A stretch of 64,000 nucleotides of DNA, from NCBI RefSeq assembly GCF_013085255.1, contig NZ_JABFCX010000003.1, forward strand, positions 186,001-250,000, written 5' to 3'. Numbering within the stretch: position 1 is the first letter of the stretch; every line of letters starts with the position of its first letter. This document shows positions 8,148-16,253 of this stretch, one piece after another. This DNA is from Parvularcula mediterranea. GTDB taxonomy: Bacteria; Pseudomonadota; Alphaproteobacteria; Caulobacterales; Parvularculaceae. The notes under the pieces are model-generated. The model did not search any database and was not told the origin of the DNA. It saw only the letters and a list, made by a program, of their open reading frames with translations. The translations under genes were made by a program, and so were the position numbers.

Positions 8148-8654
8148 TTGTCAGAGTTTCTGAAAATCTCCGGTCGCCGCATCGTCCTCGTACTCGCGCT
8201 GATCGCGCTTTGGATGCTGCTGTCGGGTTACTGGAACAAGGCGACGCTGGTCGCATTCGGTGCGTTCTCGGTCGCTGTGACGCTTTGGTTTTCGGAGAGG
8301 GCCGAGATCGTTGACCGCGAGGGGGTGCCGACATCCATCTTCCCGCGCATCCTCACCTACATGTCCTGGCTGCTGCTCGAGATCGGCAAGGCCAACATCA
8401 TCGTGGCGCGTGAGGTCATCCGCCCACAAATCAAGCTGGCGCCCAAGATGATCCGTGTGCCTGCTGACCAGCCAAGCGACCTGACCCGCACGATCTTCGC
8501 CAATTCCGTCACTCTCACCCCCGGCACTGTCACCGTCGACGTGCGGGAGGACTGCCTCCTCATCCATGCGCTGGATGAGAAGCTGGCAGACGTGGAAGGC
8601 ATCGCCGAGATGGGCGCGAAGTGCACAAGGCTTGAGTCGGGGAGGGGCGCCTGA
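8148..8654 (+). CDS. mnhE: Na+/H+ antiporter subunit E (MrpE/MnhE-like)
   Basis: MrpE is a small subunit of the multi-subunit Mrp cation/proton antiporter. The product (168 residues from TTG at 8148) has hydrophobic segments near LVLALIALWMLLSG, LVAFGAFSVAVTLWF and ILTYMSWLLLEIGKANI. It ends in the soluble domain with the family's RTIFANSVTLTPGTVTVD block. The TTG at 8148 is preceded by AGGAAGGA (from 8131) at good spacing and gives a family-typical N-terminus. A TTG at 8067 would add 27 unlike residues. It is the first gene of a ten-gene operon with stop/start overlaps throughout. Confidence 0.85.
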   Translation: MSEFLKISGRRIVLVLALIALWMLLSGYWNKATLVAFGAFSVAVTLWFSERAEIVDREGVPTSIFPRILTYMSWLLLEIGKANIIVAREVIRPQIKLAPKMIRVPADQPSDLTRTIFANSVTLTPGTVTVDVREDCLLIHALDEKLADVEGIAEMGAKCTRLESGRGA

Positions 8655-8950
8655 TGTTTGCTGCTACGACCCTCGCCCTCGGCGTCGCCATGATCCTGAT
8701 GCTGATCAGGGCGGTCCTCGGCCCCACCGTCTATGACCGCGTCCTCGCGGTGAACAGCTTCGGGACGAAGACGGTTCTGCTCCTTGGCGTCCTTGGCTTC
8801 CTGATGGGCCGTCCTGCGTTTCTCGACATCGCGCTTCTCTACGCGCTCATCAACTTCGTCGGCACGATCGCGATCCTGAAATTCTTCCGGTACGGAGGAC
8901 TTATGACCGCCATGGATGATGAGGACCCGATCAGGCAGGAGGGCCGCTGA
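8654..8950 (+). CDS. mnhF: Na+/H+ antiporter subunit F (MrpF/MnhF)
   Basis: This 98-residue protein has three hydrophobic segments and the family motif RAVLGPTVYDRVLAVNSFGTK between the first and second. It overlaps mnhE by one base and abuts mnhG. The charged tail MDDEDPIRQEGR is cytoplasmic by usual topology. It is a small structural subunit of the Mrp/Mbh-type membrane module. Confidence 0.92.
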   Translation: MFAATTLALGVAMILMLIRAVLGPTVYDRVLAVNSFGTKTVLLLGVLGFLMGRPAFLDIALLYALINFVGTIAILKFFRYGGLMTAMDDEDPIRQEGR

Positions 8951-9315
8951 TGGAACTCTTCGCTGACACCCTCTCCTGGCTGCTGCTTCTTTCGGGTGGT
9001 GCCTTCGTCATCATCGGAGCCGTCGGTACGCTGCGTTTTCCGGATTTCTACACCCGGACCCACGCGGCGGGCGTGACCGATACGCTGGGCGCTGACCTCG
9101 TGCTGCTCGGCATGCTGCTTCAGGCGCCGGACGCGATGACCGCGATCAAGATCCTGCTGATCTTCTTCTTCCTCATCATGACCAGCCCCGTAGCCACGCA
9201 CTCGGTCGCCCACGCAGCCTATGCAGGCCGCGAAGCGCCGCTGACCGGAAAGTTGCTCCTCCGCCAGAACGTGCCGCTTGCACCGGGCGCGGAAGATGAG
9301 GGAGGCGCATCATGA
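8950..9315 (+). CDS. mnhG: Na+/H+ antiporter subunit G (MrpG/MnhG)
   Basis: This 121-residue protein has the PhaG/MnhG signature: GTLRFPDFYTRTHAAGVTDTLG followed by the second and third membrane segments (LVLLGMLLQA, IKILLIFFFLIMTSPVATHSVAHAAY). It is a structural part of the membrane arm. It overlaps mnhF at 8950 and the next gene by 4 bp, so the genes are translationally coupled. Confidence 0.93.
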   Translation: MELFADTLSWLLLLSGGAFVIIGAVGTLRFPDFYTRTHAAGVTDTLGADLVLLGMLLQAPDAMTAIKILLIFFFLIMTSPVATHSVAHAAYAGREAPLTGKLLLRQNVPLAPGAEDEGGAS

Positions 9316-9935
9316 TGATGGCCGACGAACAAGCCGCCGTCGCGCAGGCCGCCGAGAGCGTGCCTGCAGTCTCTGGCCCGATCTTTGTCGAGATCTTCCT
9401 CCTCGCGCTTCTGTTCGCAACCGCGATTTCGATGATCCGTATGCGCCAGCTTTTCAGCGTGGCGATGCTCTCGGGGATCTACTCGCTCCTCTCGGCGGCG
9501 TTCTTCGTGGCGCTCGATGCAGTAGACGTGGCGTTCACCGAAGCGGCTGTGGGCGCAGGGATCTCGACCGTACTCATCCTCACCGGCGTCGCACTGACGG
9601 CGAAGTGGGAGATGCCGGTCGACCGTGAGCGGCAGATCCTGCCCCTCGCTATCGTCATTGTGACGGGTGGAGCGCTCTTCTACGCGACCCTCGACATGCC
9701 GGCGTTCGGCGAGGCGACGGCACCGGCCAACGCCTATGTCGGTCAGGCCTACATCGATCAGACGCCCACGGACATTGACGTCCCGAACATCGTGACAGCG
9801 GTCCTCGCTAGCTATCGCGGCTTTGATACGATGGGCGAAGTGGTCGTCGTTTTCACCGCAGGTCTTGCCTGCCTCCTCCTCCTCGGCGTTGGCGCCATCA
9901 GGGGTGGTGGCCGCAATGATGACGGGGAGCACTGA
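9312..9935 (+). CDS. DUF4040 / MrpA C-terminal-like membrane subunit (MbhD-MbhE-like)
   Basis: This 207-residue membrane protein corresponds to the C-terminal part of canonical MrpA plus the N-terminal region of MrpB, here a separate gene. Segments SVAMLSGIYSLLSAAFFVALDAVDVAFTEA and AGISTVLILTGVAL match the DUF4040/MnhB-N pattern. The last part (VTAVLASYRGFDTMGEVVVVF) is the typical region preceding MnhB domains. Archaeal Mbh and Mrp complexes encode this portion as separate MbhD/MbhE subunits in the same position between G and B. Three tandem ATGs (9312, 9315, 9318) are possible starts; GGAGG at 9301 suits the first two. Confidence 0.82.
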   Translation: MMMADEQAAVAQAAESVPAVSGPIFVEIFLLALLFATAISMIRMRQLFSVAMLSGIYSLLSAAFFVALDAVDVAFTEAAVGAGISTVLILTGVALTAKWEMPVDRERQILPLAIVIVTGGALFYATLDMPAFGEATAPANAYVGQAYIDQTPTDIDVPNIVTAVLASYRGFDTMGEVVVVFTAGLACLLLLGVGAIRGGGRNDDGEH

Positions 9936-9937
9936 CG

Positions 9938-10378
9938 ATGGGTCACCTCATTCTCCGCGTCACGATCAAGCTGCTCTTCGCGCCGATCCTCCTCTTCGCG
10001 CTCTATGTTCAGTTCCACGGCGATTACGGCCCCGGCGGCGGCTTTCAGGCTGGCGTGATCTTCGCCGCTGCCTTCATCCTCCACGCCCTCGGTTTCGGGC
10101 TTGGCAGCTGCCAGCGCGTGATCCCGCCGAACTGGCTTCCGGTGGGGATGGCCCTCGGTGTGCTGATCTATATGGGCTGCGGTTTTTACACGATGTTCCT
10201 TGGCGGGAACTTCCTCGATTATGACGTGATCCAGCCCGACAGCACCCACCATGCAGGCCAGCATATCGGCATTGTCGTGGTGGAGATCGGCGTCGGCCTC
10301 GCGGTCGCGGCGACCATGCTGCAGATCTTCTACGCTTTCGCTGGGCGCGAGCCCGAACCCATGGACGACGCCTGGTAA
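9938..10378 (+). CDS. mnhB: Na+/H+ antiporter subunit B (MrpB/MnhB)
   Basis: This 146-residue MnhB-domain protein has the family motif HGDYGPGGGFQAGVIFAAAFILH (residues about 24-46) and four hydrophobic segments. Canonical MrpB is of similar length. It follows the DUF4040 gene after 2 bp and overlaps mnhC by one base. It is a structural subunit of the antiporter membrane module. Confidence 0.92.
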   Translation: MGHLILRVTIKLLFAPILLFALYVQFHGDYGPGGGFQAGVIFAAAFILHALGFGLGSCQRVIPPNWLPVGMALGVLIYMGCGFYTMFLGGNFLDYDVIQPDSTHHAGQHIGIVVVEIGVGLAVAATMLQIFYAFAGREPEPMDDAW

Positions 10379-11094
10379 TGCTCGAATTCATCCTGGCACG
10401 GTACAACTACTGGATCGTCATCTGCCTGATGATGACGGGCCTCTACATTGTCTTCTCGCGGGGCAACCTCGTGAAGACGCTGGTGGGTCTTAACCTCTTC
10501 CAGACCTCGGTGTTCATCTTCTACATCACCATCGGCAAGGTCATCGGCGGCACGGCCCCGATCCTGATCGAGGACAAGTCCAAGAAAAAGGACGACCATA
10601 GCGGCGGTCACGATGCTCACAGCGCGGATCATCAAAGCGCCAGCGAAGCGCCCGTTGGCTTCTTCCCGGAAGGCCAGAGCGCCAGCCCGGACTCCAGCGC
10701 CATGCACGATGATGCAGGCGCAGCCGAAGGCTACGACGCTCCGGTCAACCAGCTCACCGGCGTTCGCGACCCGGGGGCAGCACAAGGCGGGGAAGGGAGC
10801 CTTCATCTTCAACCCGAAGGCGCGCCTGCTAACGAGCTCCTGCCGAACGTGCTGACCGACAATCCCGATCACACGGCGGATATCGCGAAGGCAGCAGGTG
10901 GTGCGACCGAGATCCTCTACTCGAACCCGTTGCCCCACGTCCTGATCCTCACTGCGATTGTCGTGGGCGTCGCGACCACGGCCGTGGGCCTGTCCCTCGC
11001 CGTGCGTATTCGCGAAGCCTACGGAACAGTTGAGGAGGACCAGCTCGAGACGCTGGACAATGAGGCCGAGCGGCGTGAGGTGGCACGGGCATGA
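10378..11094 (+). CDS. mnhC: Na+/H+ antiporter subunit C (MrpC/MnhC, NuoK-like) with long hydrophilic insert
   Basis: This 238-residue protein is about twice the usual 110-125 residues of MrpC, a NuoK homologue. The first two membrane segments (residues about 10-60, including GLYIVFSRGNLVKTLVGLNL) and the third (NPLPHVLILTAIVVGVATTAVGL, about 183-206) are normal. Between them, where relatives have a short loop, lie about 100 hydrophilic residues (about 66-178). The insert begins with a Lys run then a His/Asp-rich stretch (DDHSGGHDAHSADH, residues 72-85) and continues rich in Ala, Gly, Ser, Pro and acids. There is no frameshift or repeat. The loop could bind metal or sense pH, but this is inference. 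Confidence 0.88.
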   Translation: MLEFILARYNYWIVICLMMTGLYIVFSRGNLVKTLVGLNLFQTSVFIFYITIGKVIGGTAPILIEDKSKKKDDHSGGHDAHSADHQSASEAPVGFFPEGQSASPDSSAMHDDAGAAEGYDAPVNQLTGVRDPGAAQGGEGSLHLQPEGAPANELLPNVLTDNPDHTADIAKAAGGATEILYSNPLPHVLILTAIVVGVATTAVGLSLAVRIREAYGTVEEDQLETLDNEAERREVARA

Positions 11095-12596
11095 TACTCG
11101 ACGACCTCCCCGTCCTTCCCGTCATCATCCCGCTGTTTGCAGCGCCGATCTGCCTGTTGCTCCCAAACACAAGGCTTGCAGGCAGCTTCGCGACGCTGAT
11201 CGCGTGGGTGTCCTTCGCCTTCGCCGCGATGCTTCTCGCGACAGTCGCCGAAGTCGGGCCGATCGAGTATGGCCTTGGCGGCTGGGCTAACCCGCTGGGC
11301 ATCGTCTACCGCGTGGACCTCGCAGGCGCGATCGTCATGACGCTGGTGTCGCTCCTGGCATCGGTCGTCTTCCCCTACGCCATCGAAAGCGCGAGGGATG
11401 AAATCGTCCCCTCACAAACGAGCGCCTTCTTTGCGATGTTCCTGATTTGCTTCTCAGGCCTCATGGGCGTGGTGGCGACAGGCGACGCTTTCAACGTCTT
11501 TGTCTTCCTCGAGATCTCGTCGCTCTCGACCTACACCCTCGTGGCGCTTGGCGCGAAGCGGGACAGGCGGGCGCTGACGGCGGCCTTTACCTATCTCGTC
11601 CTCGGCACCATCGGCGCGACGTTCTTCGTGATCGGCCTTGGCCTTCTTTACCAGGTGACCGGCACCCTCAACATGACGGACCTCCATGACCGTCTTCAGG
11701 GTGCGGACAACAAGGTAATCCGCGCAGGCTATGCGTTCATCTTCACGGGGCTCGGGCTGAAGCTCGCCATGTTCCCGATGCACCGGTGGCTGCCTGCGGC
11801 CTACACCTACGCACCCTCGGCAGTGACAGCGTTCCTCGCATCGACCTCCACCAAGGTCGCGATCTACGCGATGCTCAGGTTCCTCTTCACGATCTTCGGG
11901 TTCAGCTTCGGCTTCGCGGATATCGCCTTCGGCTTCTTCCTCGTGCTCGGCCTTGTCGGGATGTTCTATGCCTCGACGGTCGCCATTTTCCGCGAGGACG
12001 TGAAGATGATCCTCGCTTATTCCTCGGTGGCGCAGATCGGCTACATGCTCCTCGGCATCAGCTTCGCGACGGTCGATGGCGTTGGCGCTGCGCTGGTCCA
12101 TGTCTTCCAGCACGCGGTGATGAAGACGACCCTGTTCATGGCAGTGGGCGCAGTCTTCTTCGCCCTCGGCTCGCATAGGCTCTCCGCGTATAAGGGGCTC
12201 GGCAAGACGATGCCGGTGACGACAGGGGTGTTCCTGATCGGCGGCTTGAGCCTTGTCGGCGTGCCGCTGACGGGCGGGTTCATCTCGAAATGGGTACTCG
12301 TGCAGGCCGCGTTCGGCAGTGTGCAGGCGATCCCGTCGCTCCTCATTGTGCTGATGATCGTTGCTAGCTCGCTTCTCGCGGTGGCCTATGTCGGCCGCAT
12401 CGCGTGGACCATGCTCCTCGAAGAGCCGACCAGCAGGACGCCGCGCAAGGTGCCGCTGGCGATGATGGCGCCCATGCTGCTCATGGCGGCGGTGACGATC
12501 TATTTCGGCATTGATGCAGAGGGCCTCGTCAACATCTGCAGGGCGGCGGCTGAGTCGCTCCTTGATACGGGCCTTGGGTATGGGGGGGCGATGTAA
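11091..12596 (+). CDS. mnhD: Na+/H+ antiporter subunit D (MrpD-like, proton-translocating)
   Basis: This 501-residue polytopic protein is of the NuoL/M/N - MrpD family of ion-translocating subunits. Conserved segments include VVATGDAFNVFVFLEISSLS with the key glutamate of TM5, LGLKLAMFPMHRWLPAAYTYAP with the TM7 lysine and a Pro break, and LAYSSVAQIGYMLLG. It overlaps mnhC by 4 bp and the next D-type gene by one base. It is the first of three D-type subunits in this operon. Confidence 0.92.
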   Translation: MILDDLPVLPVIIPLFAAPICLLLPNTRLAGSFATLIAWVSFAFAAMLLATVAEVGPIEYGLGGWANPLGIVYRVDLAGAIVMTLVSLLASVVFPYAIESARDEIVPSQTSAFFAMFLICFSGLMGVVATGDAFNVFVFLEISSLSTYTLVALGAKRDRRALTAAFTYLVLGTIGATFFVIGLGLLYQVTGTLNMTDLHDRLQGADNKVIRAGYAFIFTGLGLKLAMFPMHRWLPAAYTYAPSAVTAFLASTSTKVAIYAMLRFLFTIFGFSFGFADIAFGFFLVLGLVGMFYASTVAIFREDVKMILAYSSVAQIGYMLLGISFATVDGVGAALVHVFQHAVMKTTLFMAVGAVFFALGSHRLSAYKGLGKTMPVTTGVFLIGGLSLVGVPLTGGFISKWVLVQAAFGSVQAIPSLLIVLMIVASSLLAVAYVGRIAWTMLLEEPTSRTPRKVPLAMMAPMLLMAAVTIYFGIDAEGLVNICRAAAESLLDTGLGYGGAM

Positions 12597-14086
12597 TGGA
12601 AGCGCTCTTCTCAGCAGTCTCCCTCGAAACGGCCATCGCAGGCAGCATGATCGCGCCGCTCGTGGGCCTCGTCTTTGTCGCGTTCCTCGATCGCTCCCCG
12701 AACCTTCGCGAGAGTGCGTCGATCGCCTCAGGGCTCGTCACGCTCTTCTTCACCCTGACGATCTTCACCGCGGTGGGCACCGGCGCACGGCCAGAGCTCG
12801 CCATTATCGAGATGCTCCCGGGCCTTGAGATCAAGTTCAAGGTCGAGCCCCTCGGCGCGCTCTTCGGCCTGATCGCCTCGGGCCTCTGGGTGGTGAACAC
12901 GGTCTATTCGATCGGCTACATGCGCGGCCACGACGCCAAGGGTCAGACGCGCTTCTACATGGCCTTCTGTGTCGCGATCTCCGCGGCGCTCGGCATTGCG
13001 TATGCAGGCAACCTTCTCACCTTTTTCCTCTTCTACGAGGTCCTGACCATCTCGACCTTCCCGCTCGTCACCCATGAGCGGAACGAGGCTGCGAGGGCTG
13101 GGGGCCGGGTCTACCTTGGCATCCTGATGGGCACCTCGATCGGGCTCCTGCTGCCGGGCGTGATCTGGGTCTACGGCATGACCGGGACGACGGATTTTGT
13201 CCTCGGCGGCATCCTGGGCGATGTCTTCACCAACATGCCGCTCGTCTTCGGCATCATGCTCGCGCTCTTCGCCTGGGGCACGGCCAAGGCGGCGCTGATG
13301 CCGTTCCACCCCTGGCTGCCTAATGCGATGGTGGCGCCGACGCCTGTCTCGGCCTTCCTCCACGCCGTGGCGGTTGTGAAGGCAGGTGTCTTCGGTGTGC
13401 TGAAGGTCACGGTCTATACCTTCGGCGCGGCGAATGTGGCGGAGTCGGTAGCCGCCGATGTTATCCTCTACGTGGCCGCAGCCTCTATCCTGATCGCGAG
13501 CTTCATCGCGATGACCCAGGACAATCTGAAAGCCCGCCTTGCCTATTCGACCGTCAGCCAGTTGAGCTACATCACGCTCGGCGCGATGCTGGCGACGAAG
13601 ATGGGCATCCTTGGCGGGGGCACACAGATCGCGGCCCACGCGCTTGGCAAGATGACCCTGTTCATGTGTGCAGGGGCCATCGCCACTGCGACCCACAAGA
13701 AATACATCTCCGAGATGCGGGGCCTCGGGCGCGTCATGCCCTACACCTTCATCGCCTACATCATTGGTGCCTGTTCAATCATCGGCCTGCCGCCGCTGGC
13801 TGGGACATGGCCCAAGTTCTTCCTGATGCTGAGCAGTGTCGAGACAGGCGACCTTGTCCTGATCGCAATCCTGATCCTGTCGAGCCTCCTCAACATCGTC
13901 TATCTGCTGCCGCCGGCTGTCCGGGCCTTCATGGATCCCGTGCCGCGTGACCAGGTGAGCGAAGTGAACGAAGCGCCGCTGCTCTCCGTGGTGCCTGCGT
14001 GGCTGACGGCCATCGGCTGCCTCATCCTCTTTATCTATATGGGCGATCTCGTCCGTTACCTCGAACCGTTGGTGGAGGGCCTGTGA
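12596..14086 (+). CDS. Second MrpD-like proton-conducting membrane subunit
   Basis: This 496-residue paralogue of MrpD/NuoM has the TM5-type segment LLTFFLFYEVLTISTFPLV with its glutamate. It also has GTAKAALMPFHPWLPNAMVAPTPVSAFLHAVAVVKAG, which carries the proton-path lysines, and ARLAYSTVSQLSYITLGAM. The ALMPFHPWLPNAM-VAPTPVSAFLHA pattern is closer to NuoL/NuoM and MrpA-N than to the preceding gene. It may therefore take the place of the missing MrpA N-terminal unit. Assignment to a specific subunit is inference. Confidence 0.88.
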   Translation: MEALFSAVSLETAIAGSMIAPLVGLVFVAFLDRSPNLRESASIASGLVTLFFTLTIFTAVGTGARPELAIIEMLPGLEIKFKVEPLGALFGLIASGLWVVNTVYSIGYMRGHDAKGQTRFYMAFCVAISAALGIAYAGNLLTFFLFYEVLTISTFPLVTHERNEAARAGGRVYLGILMGTSIGLLLPGVIWVYGMTGTTDFVLGGILGDVFTNMPLVFGIMLALFAWGTAKAALMPFHPWLPNAMVAPTPVSAFLHAVAVVKAGVFGVLKVTVYTFGAANVAESVAADVILYVAAASILIASFIAMTQDNLKARLAYSTVSQLSYITLGAMLATKMGILGGGTQIAAHALGKMTLFMCAGAIATATHKKYISEMRGLGRVMPYTFIAYIIGACSIIGLPPLAGTWPKFFLMLSSVETGDLVLIAILILSSLLNIVYLLPPAVRAFMDPVPRDQVSEVNEAPLLSVVPAWLTAIGCLILFIYMGDLVRYLEPLVEGL

Positions 14087-14448
14087 GCGACGACGATCAT
14101 CCCAAGATCCTCCCTGAAGAGCGTTCGATCTTCGAGACCGACACGTGGATCAAGTATATGTGGATCGGCGTTCCCGCTGCCGGAGCGTTCTTTGCACTGA
14201 TGAACACGGTCCTGTTCTTCATGGGCAAGACCAAGCCAAAGTTCGGCTGGGTCGACGGCAACCCTGTTTTCTACGGCATCGTTGGTTTCGTCAGCTTCTC
14301 CTTCATCGTTCTGGCGGGCCAGCACCTTCGTAAGATCCTCATGCGCGAAGAGGGTTATTATGACGGCCCGACGGCAGAGATGCCGCGCATTGGCGAGGAC
14401 GAAGAGGTGCGCATCCGCAGCCTTGAGACCGGGGGGCGCGAAGAATGA
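14083..14448 (+). CDS. Small membrane protein within antiporter operon
   Basis: This is a 121-residue product from GTG at 14083, preceded by GGAGGG at 14074-14079. It overlaps the previous stop by 4 bp and the next start by 4 bp. It has an acidic N-terminus (SDDDHPKILPEERS) and two membrane segments (about YMWIGVPAAGAFFALMNTVLF and FYGIVGFVSFSFIVLAG). An acidic, basic-flanked tail follows. I do not recognise a family. Strict translational coupling between two D-type genes argues for an accessory subunit of the complex. Confidence 0.72.
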   Translation: MSDDDHPKILPEERSIFETDTWIKYMWIGVPAAGAFFALMNTVLFFMGKTKPKFGWVDGNPVFYGIVGFVSFSFIVLAGQHLRKILMREEGYYDGPTAEMPRIGEDEEVRIRSLETGGREE

Positions 14449-16208
14449 TTCCGTTCATCCCGGCGGATACGAACCCCGCCATGATCATGATGGTCGCAGG
14501 CGCGCTGATGGTCTTTTTCGGCCATCAGGGGCGCGGCATCATCGGCCTCATCGCCGTGGTGCTTTCGGGCTGGCAGCTCTTCAATCTCGGCGTCGGTCCC
14601 ATGGGCGATGCCCAGGTCTACGGCACCGGTGAGATCCTCGGCTACGAGTTCATGCCTCTGCGGCTCGACAAGCTGTCGGTCATTTTCGCCATCGTCTTCC
14701 ACTCGGCAGCATTCCTGAACGTGATCTATGGCTGGCAGTCGGCGACCAAGGTCGAGGCGTCGATGGGCATCGTCTATGCAGGTTCCGCCGTGGGCGGAGC
14801 GCTTGCTGGCGATCTCCTGACGCTTTTCATCTTCTGGGAGATTGCTGCGCTCAGCTCGGTCTTCATCGTCTGGGCTGGCGGTGGCCACGCGGCGTTCAAG
14901 GCCGGGATGCGCTACCTCGTGATCCAGGTGATGTCGGGCCTTCTCCTCTTCGCAGGCATCGTGCTGCACCTCGCGCGCGGCGGCTCGTCCGAGTTCGGAG
15001 CGTTCGAGCTGGTGGGCGAAGCGGGGGTCGATCCGGTGGCCGCGCTGATCCTCTTCGCGTTCGGCATCAAGGCCTGTTTCCCGCTCCTCCATACCTGGCT
15101 TCAGGACAGCTATCCTAAGGCGTCGGGCGTTGGCGCGGTGATGCTCTCGGCCTTCACGACCAAGCTGGCGATCTACACCCTCGCGCGCGGTTTTGCCGGG
15201 ACGGACATCCTGATTCCGATCGGTGTCGTCATGACCGCCTTCCCGGTCTTCTTCGCACTCATCGAGAACGACCTTCGCAAGGTCCTCAGCTACTCGCTCA
15301 ACAACCAACTCGGCTTCATGGTCTGCGCCATCGGCATCGGGACAGAACTCGCGATCAATGGCGCCGCGGCCCACGCCTTCGTCCACATCACCTACAAGGC
15401 GCTCCTCTTCATGGGCATGGGCGCAGTGATGCAGCAGGCGGGCACAGCGCGCGCGACGGAGCTTGGGGGTCTGCATAAGTCGATGCCGTGGACGACTGCG
15501 TTCACGATTGTCGGGGCGATGTCGATCTCGGCCTTCCCGCTCTTCTCGGGTTTCGTGGCCAAGTCCATGATCACCGTAGCAGCCGGCGAGGAGCACCTGC
15601 TGCTCGTCTACATCATGCTGCTCTTCGCCTCGGCGGGTGTGCTTGAGCACTCGGGCATCAAGATCCCGTACTTCGCCTTCTTCGCCCACGACCGGTTTGC
15701 GCCCTCGCTCAGGAACGGTGTGCCGCGCCCGAAGGAAGCGCCGCTCAGCATGCTGATCGCGATGGGTATCGCAGCGTTCCTGTGCCTTCTCGTCGGGTTC
15801 TACCCTCCGATCCTCTATGGCCTGTTGCCCTACGAGACCGACTACCACGCCTATACGGCGGAGCATGTGGCGACGCAGATGCAGCTCCTCCTGTTTGCGA
15901 TCTTCGCCTTCATGCTGCTGGTGAAGTTCAAGCTCTACCCGGCGGAGGTCCGCTCGCAGAACCTCGATGTCGACTGGTTCTGGCGCGTCCCGGGTCGGAA
16001 GGCGCTGATGGCGACGGTCGCTGGTGTGGCTTCGGTCTGGCATACTGTCTGGGGTGGTCTGAAGGGCCTCAGCGGTTCGGTGGTGAGCAGCCTTGGGACT
16101 CTTCATGGCCCCGGCGGCGTGCTGTCGCGCTATTGGACGGTCGGTTTCACGGCGCTCTTTACGGCGGCGGTGCTGGCGGTGGTGCTGATCACGGCGTTCC
16201 TGAACTGA
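14445..16208 (+). CDS. Third MrpD-like proton-conducting membrane subunit, C-terminally extended
   Basis: This 587-residue polytopic protein is of the NuoL/M/N - MrpD family. Landmarks are LLTLFIFWEIAALSSVFIVW (TM5-type glutamate), FAFGIKACFPLLHTWLQDSYPKA (lysine near the TM7 break, where MrpD relatives usually have MPLHxWLPxAxP) and LSYSLNNQLGFMVCAIG. A C-terminal extension of about 100 residues ends in one further membrane segment (LFTAAVLAVVLITAF). It is the last gene of the operon; der follows 45 bp later and may be cotranscribed. Confidence 0.88.
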   Translation: MIPFIPADTNPAMIMMVAGALMVFFGHQGRGIIGLIAVVLSGWQLFNLGVGPMGDAQVYGTGEILGYEFMPLRLDKLSVIFAIVFHSAAFLNVIYGWQSATKVEASMGIVYAGSAVGGALAGDLLTLFIFWEIAALSSVFIVWAGGGHAAFKAGMRYLVIQVMSGLLLFAGIVLHLARGGSSEFGAFELVGEAGVDPVAALILFAFGIKACFPLLHTWLQDSYPKASGVGAVMLSAFTTKLAIYTLARGFAGTDILIPIGVVMTAFPVFFALIENDLRKVLSYSLNNQLGFMVCAIGIGTELAINGAAAHAFVHITYKALLFMGMGAVMQQAGTARATELGGLHKSMPWTTAFTIVGAMSISAFPLFSGFVAKSMITVAAGEEHLLLVYIMLLFASAGVLEHSGIKIPYFAFFAHDRFAPSLRNGVPRPKEAPLSMLIAMGIAAFLCLLVGFYPPILYGLLPYETDYHAYTAEHVATQMQLLLFAIFAFMLLVKFKLYPAEVRSQNLDVDWFWRVPGRKALMATVAGVASVWHTVWGGLKGLSGSVVSSLGTLHGPGGVLSRYWTVGFTALFTAAVLAVVLITAFLN

Positions 16209-16253
16209 CGGCCAGATGACAGGGGCGCGTGCGTCTGCTAGCGGCGCGCGACT

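Noticed and set aside
12728-13696. 322-codon minus-strand frame opposite the second MrpD-like gene
   Set aside because: His/Arg/Asp/Glu-rich shadow of a membrane-protein gene; no start signal or family resemblance.
14358-16106. Long open frame (582 codons) on the minus strand opposite the third MrpD-like gene
   Set aside because: The product is very rich in Arg, His, Glu and Asp with no fold-like pattern. The plus strand encodes a typical membrane subunit. Long antisense frames are expected at this GC content.
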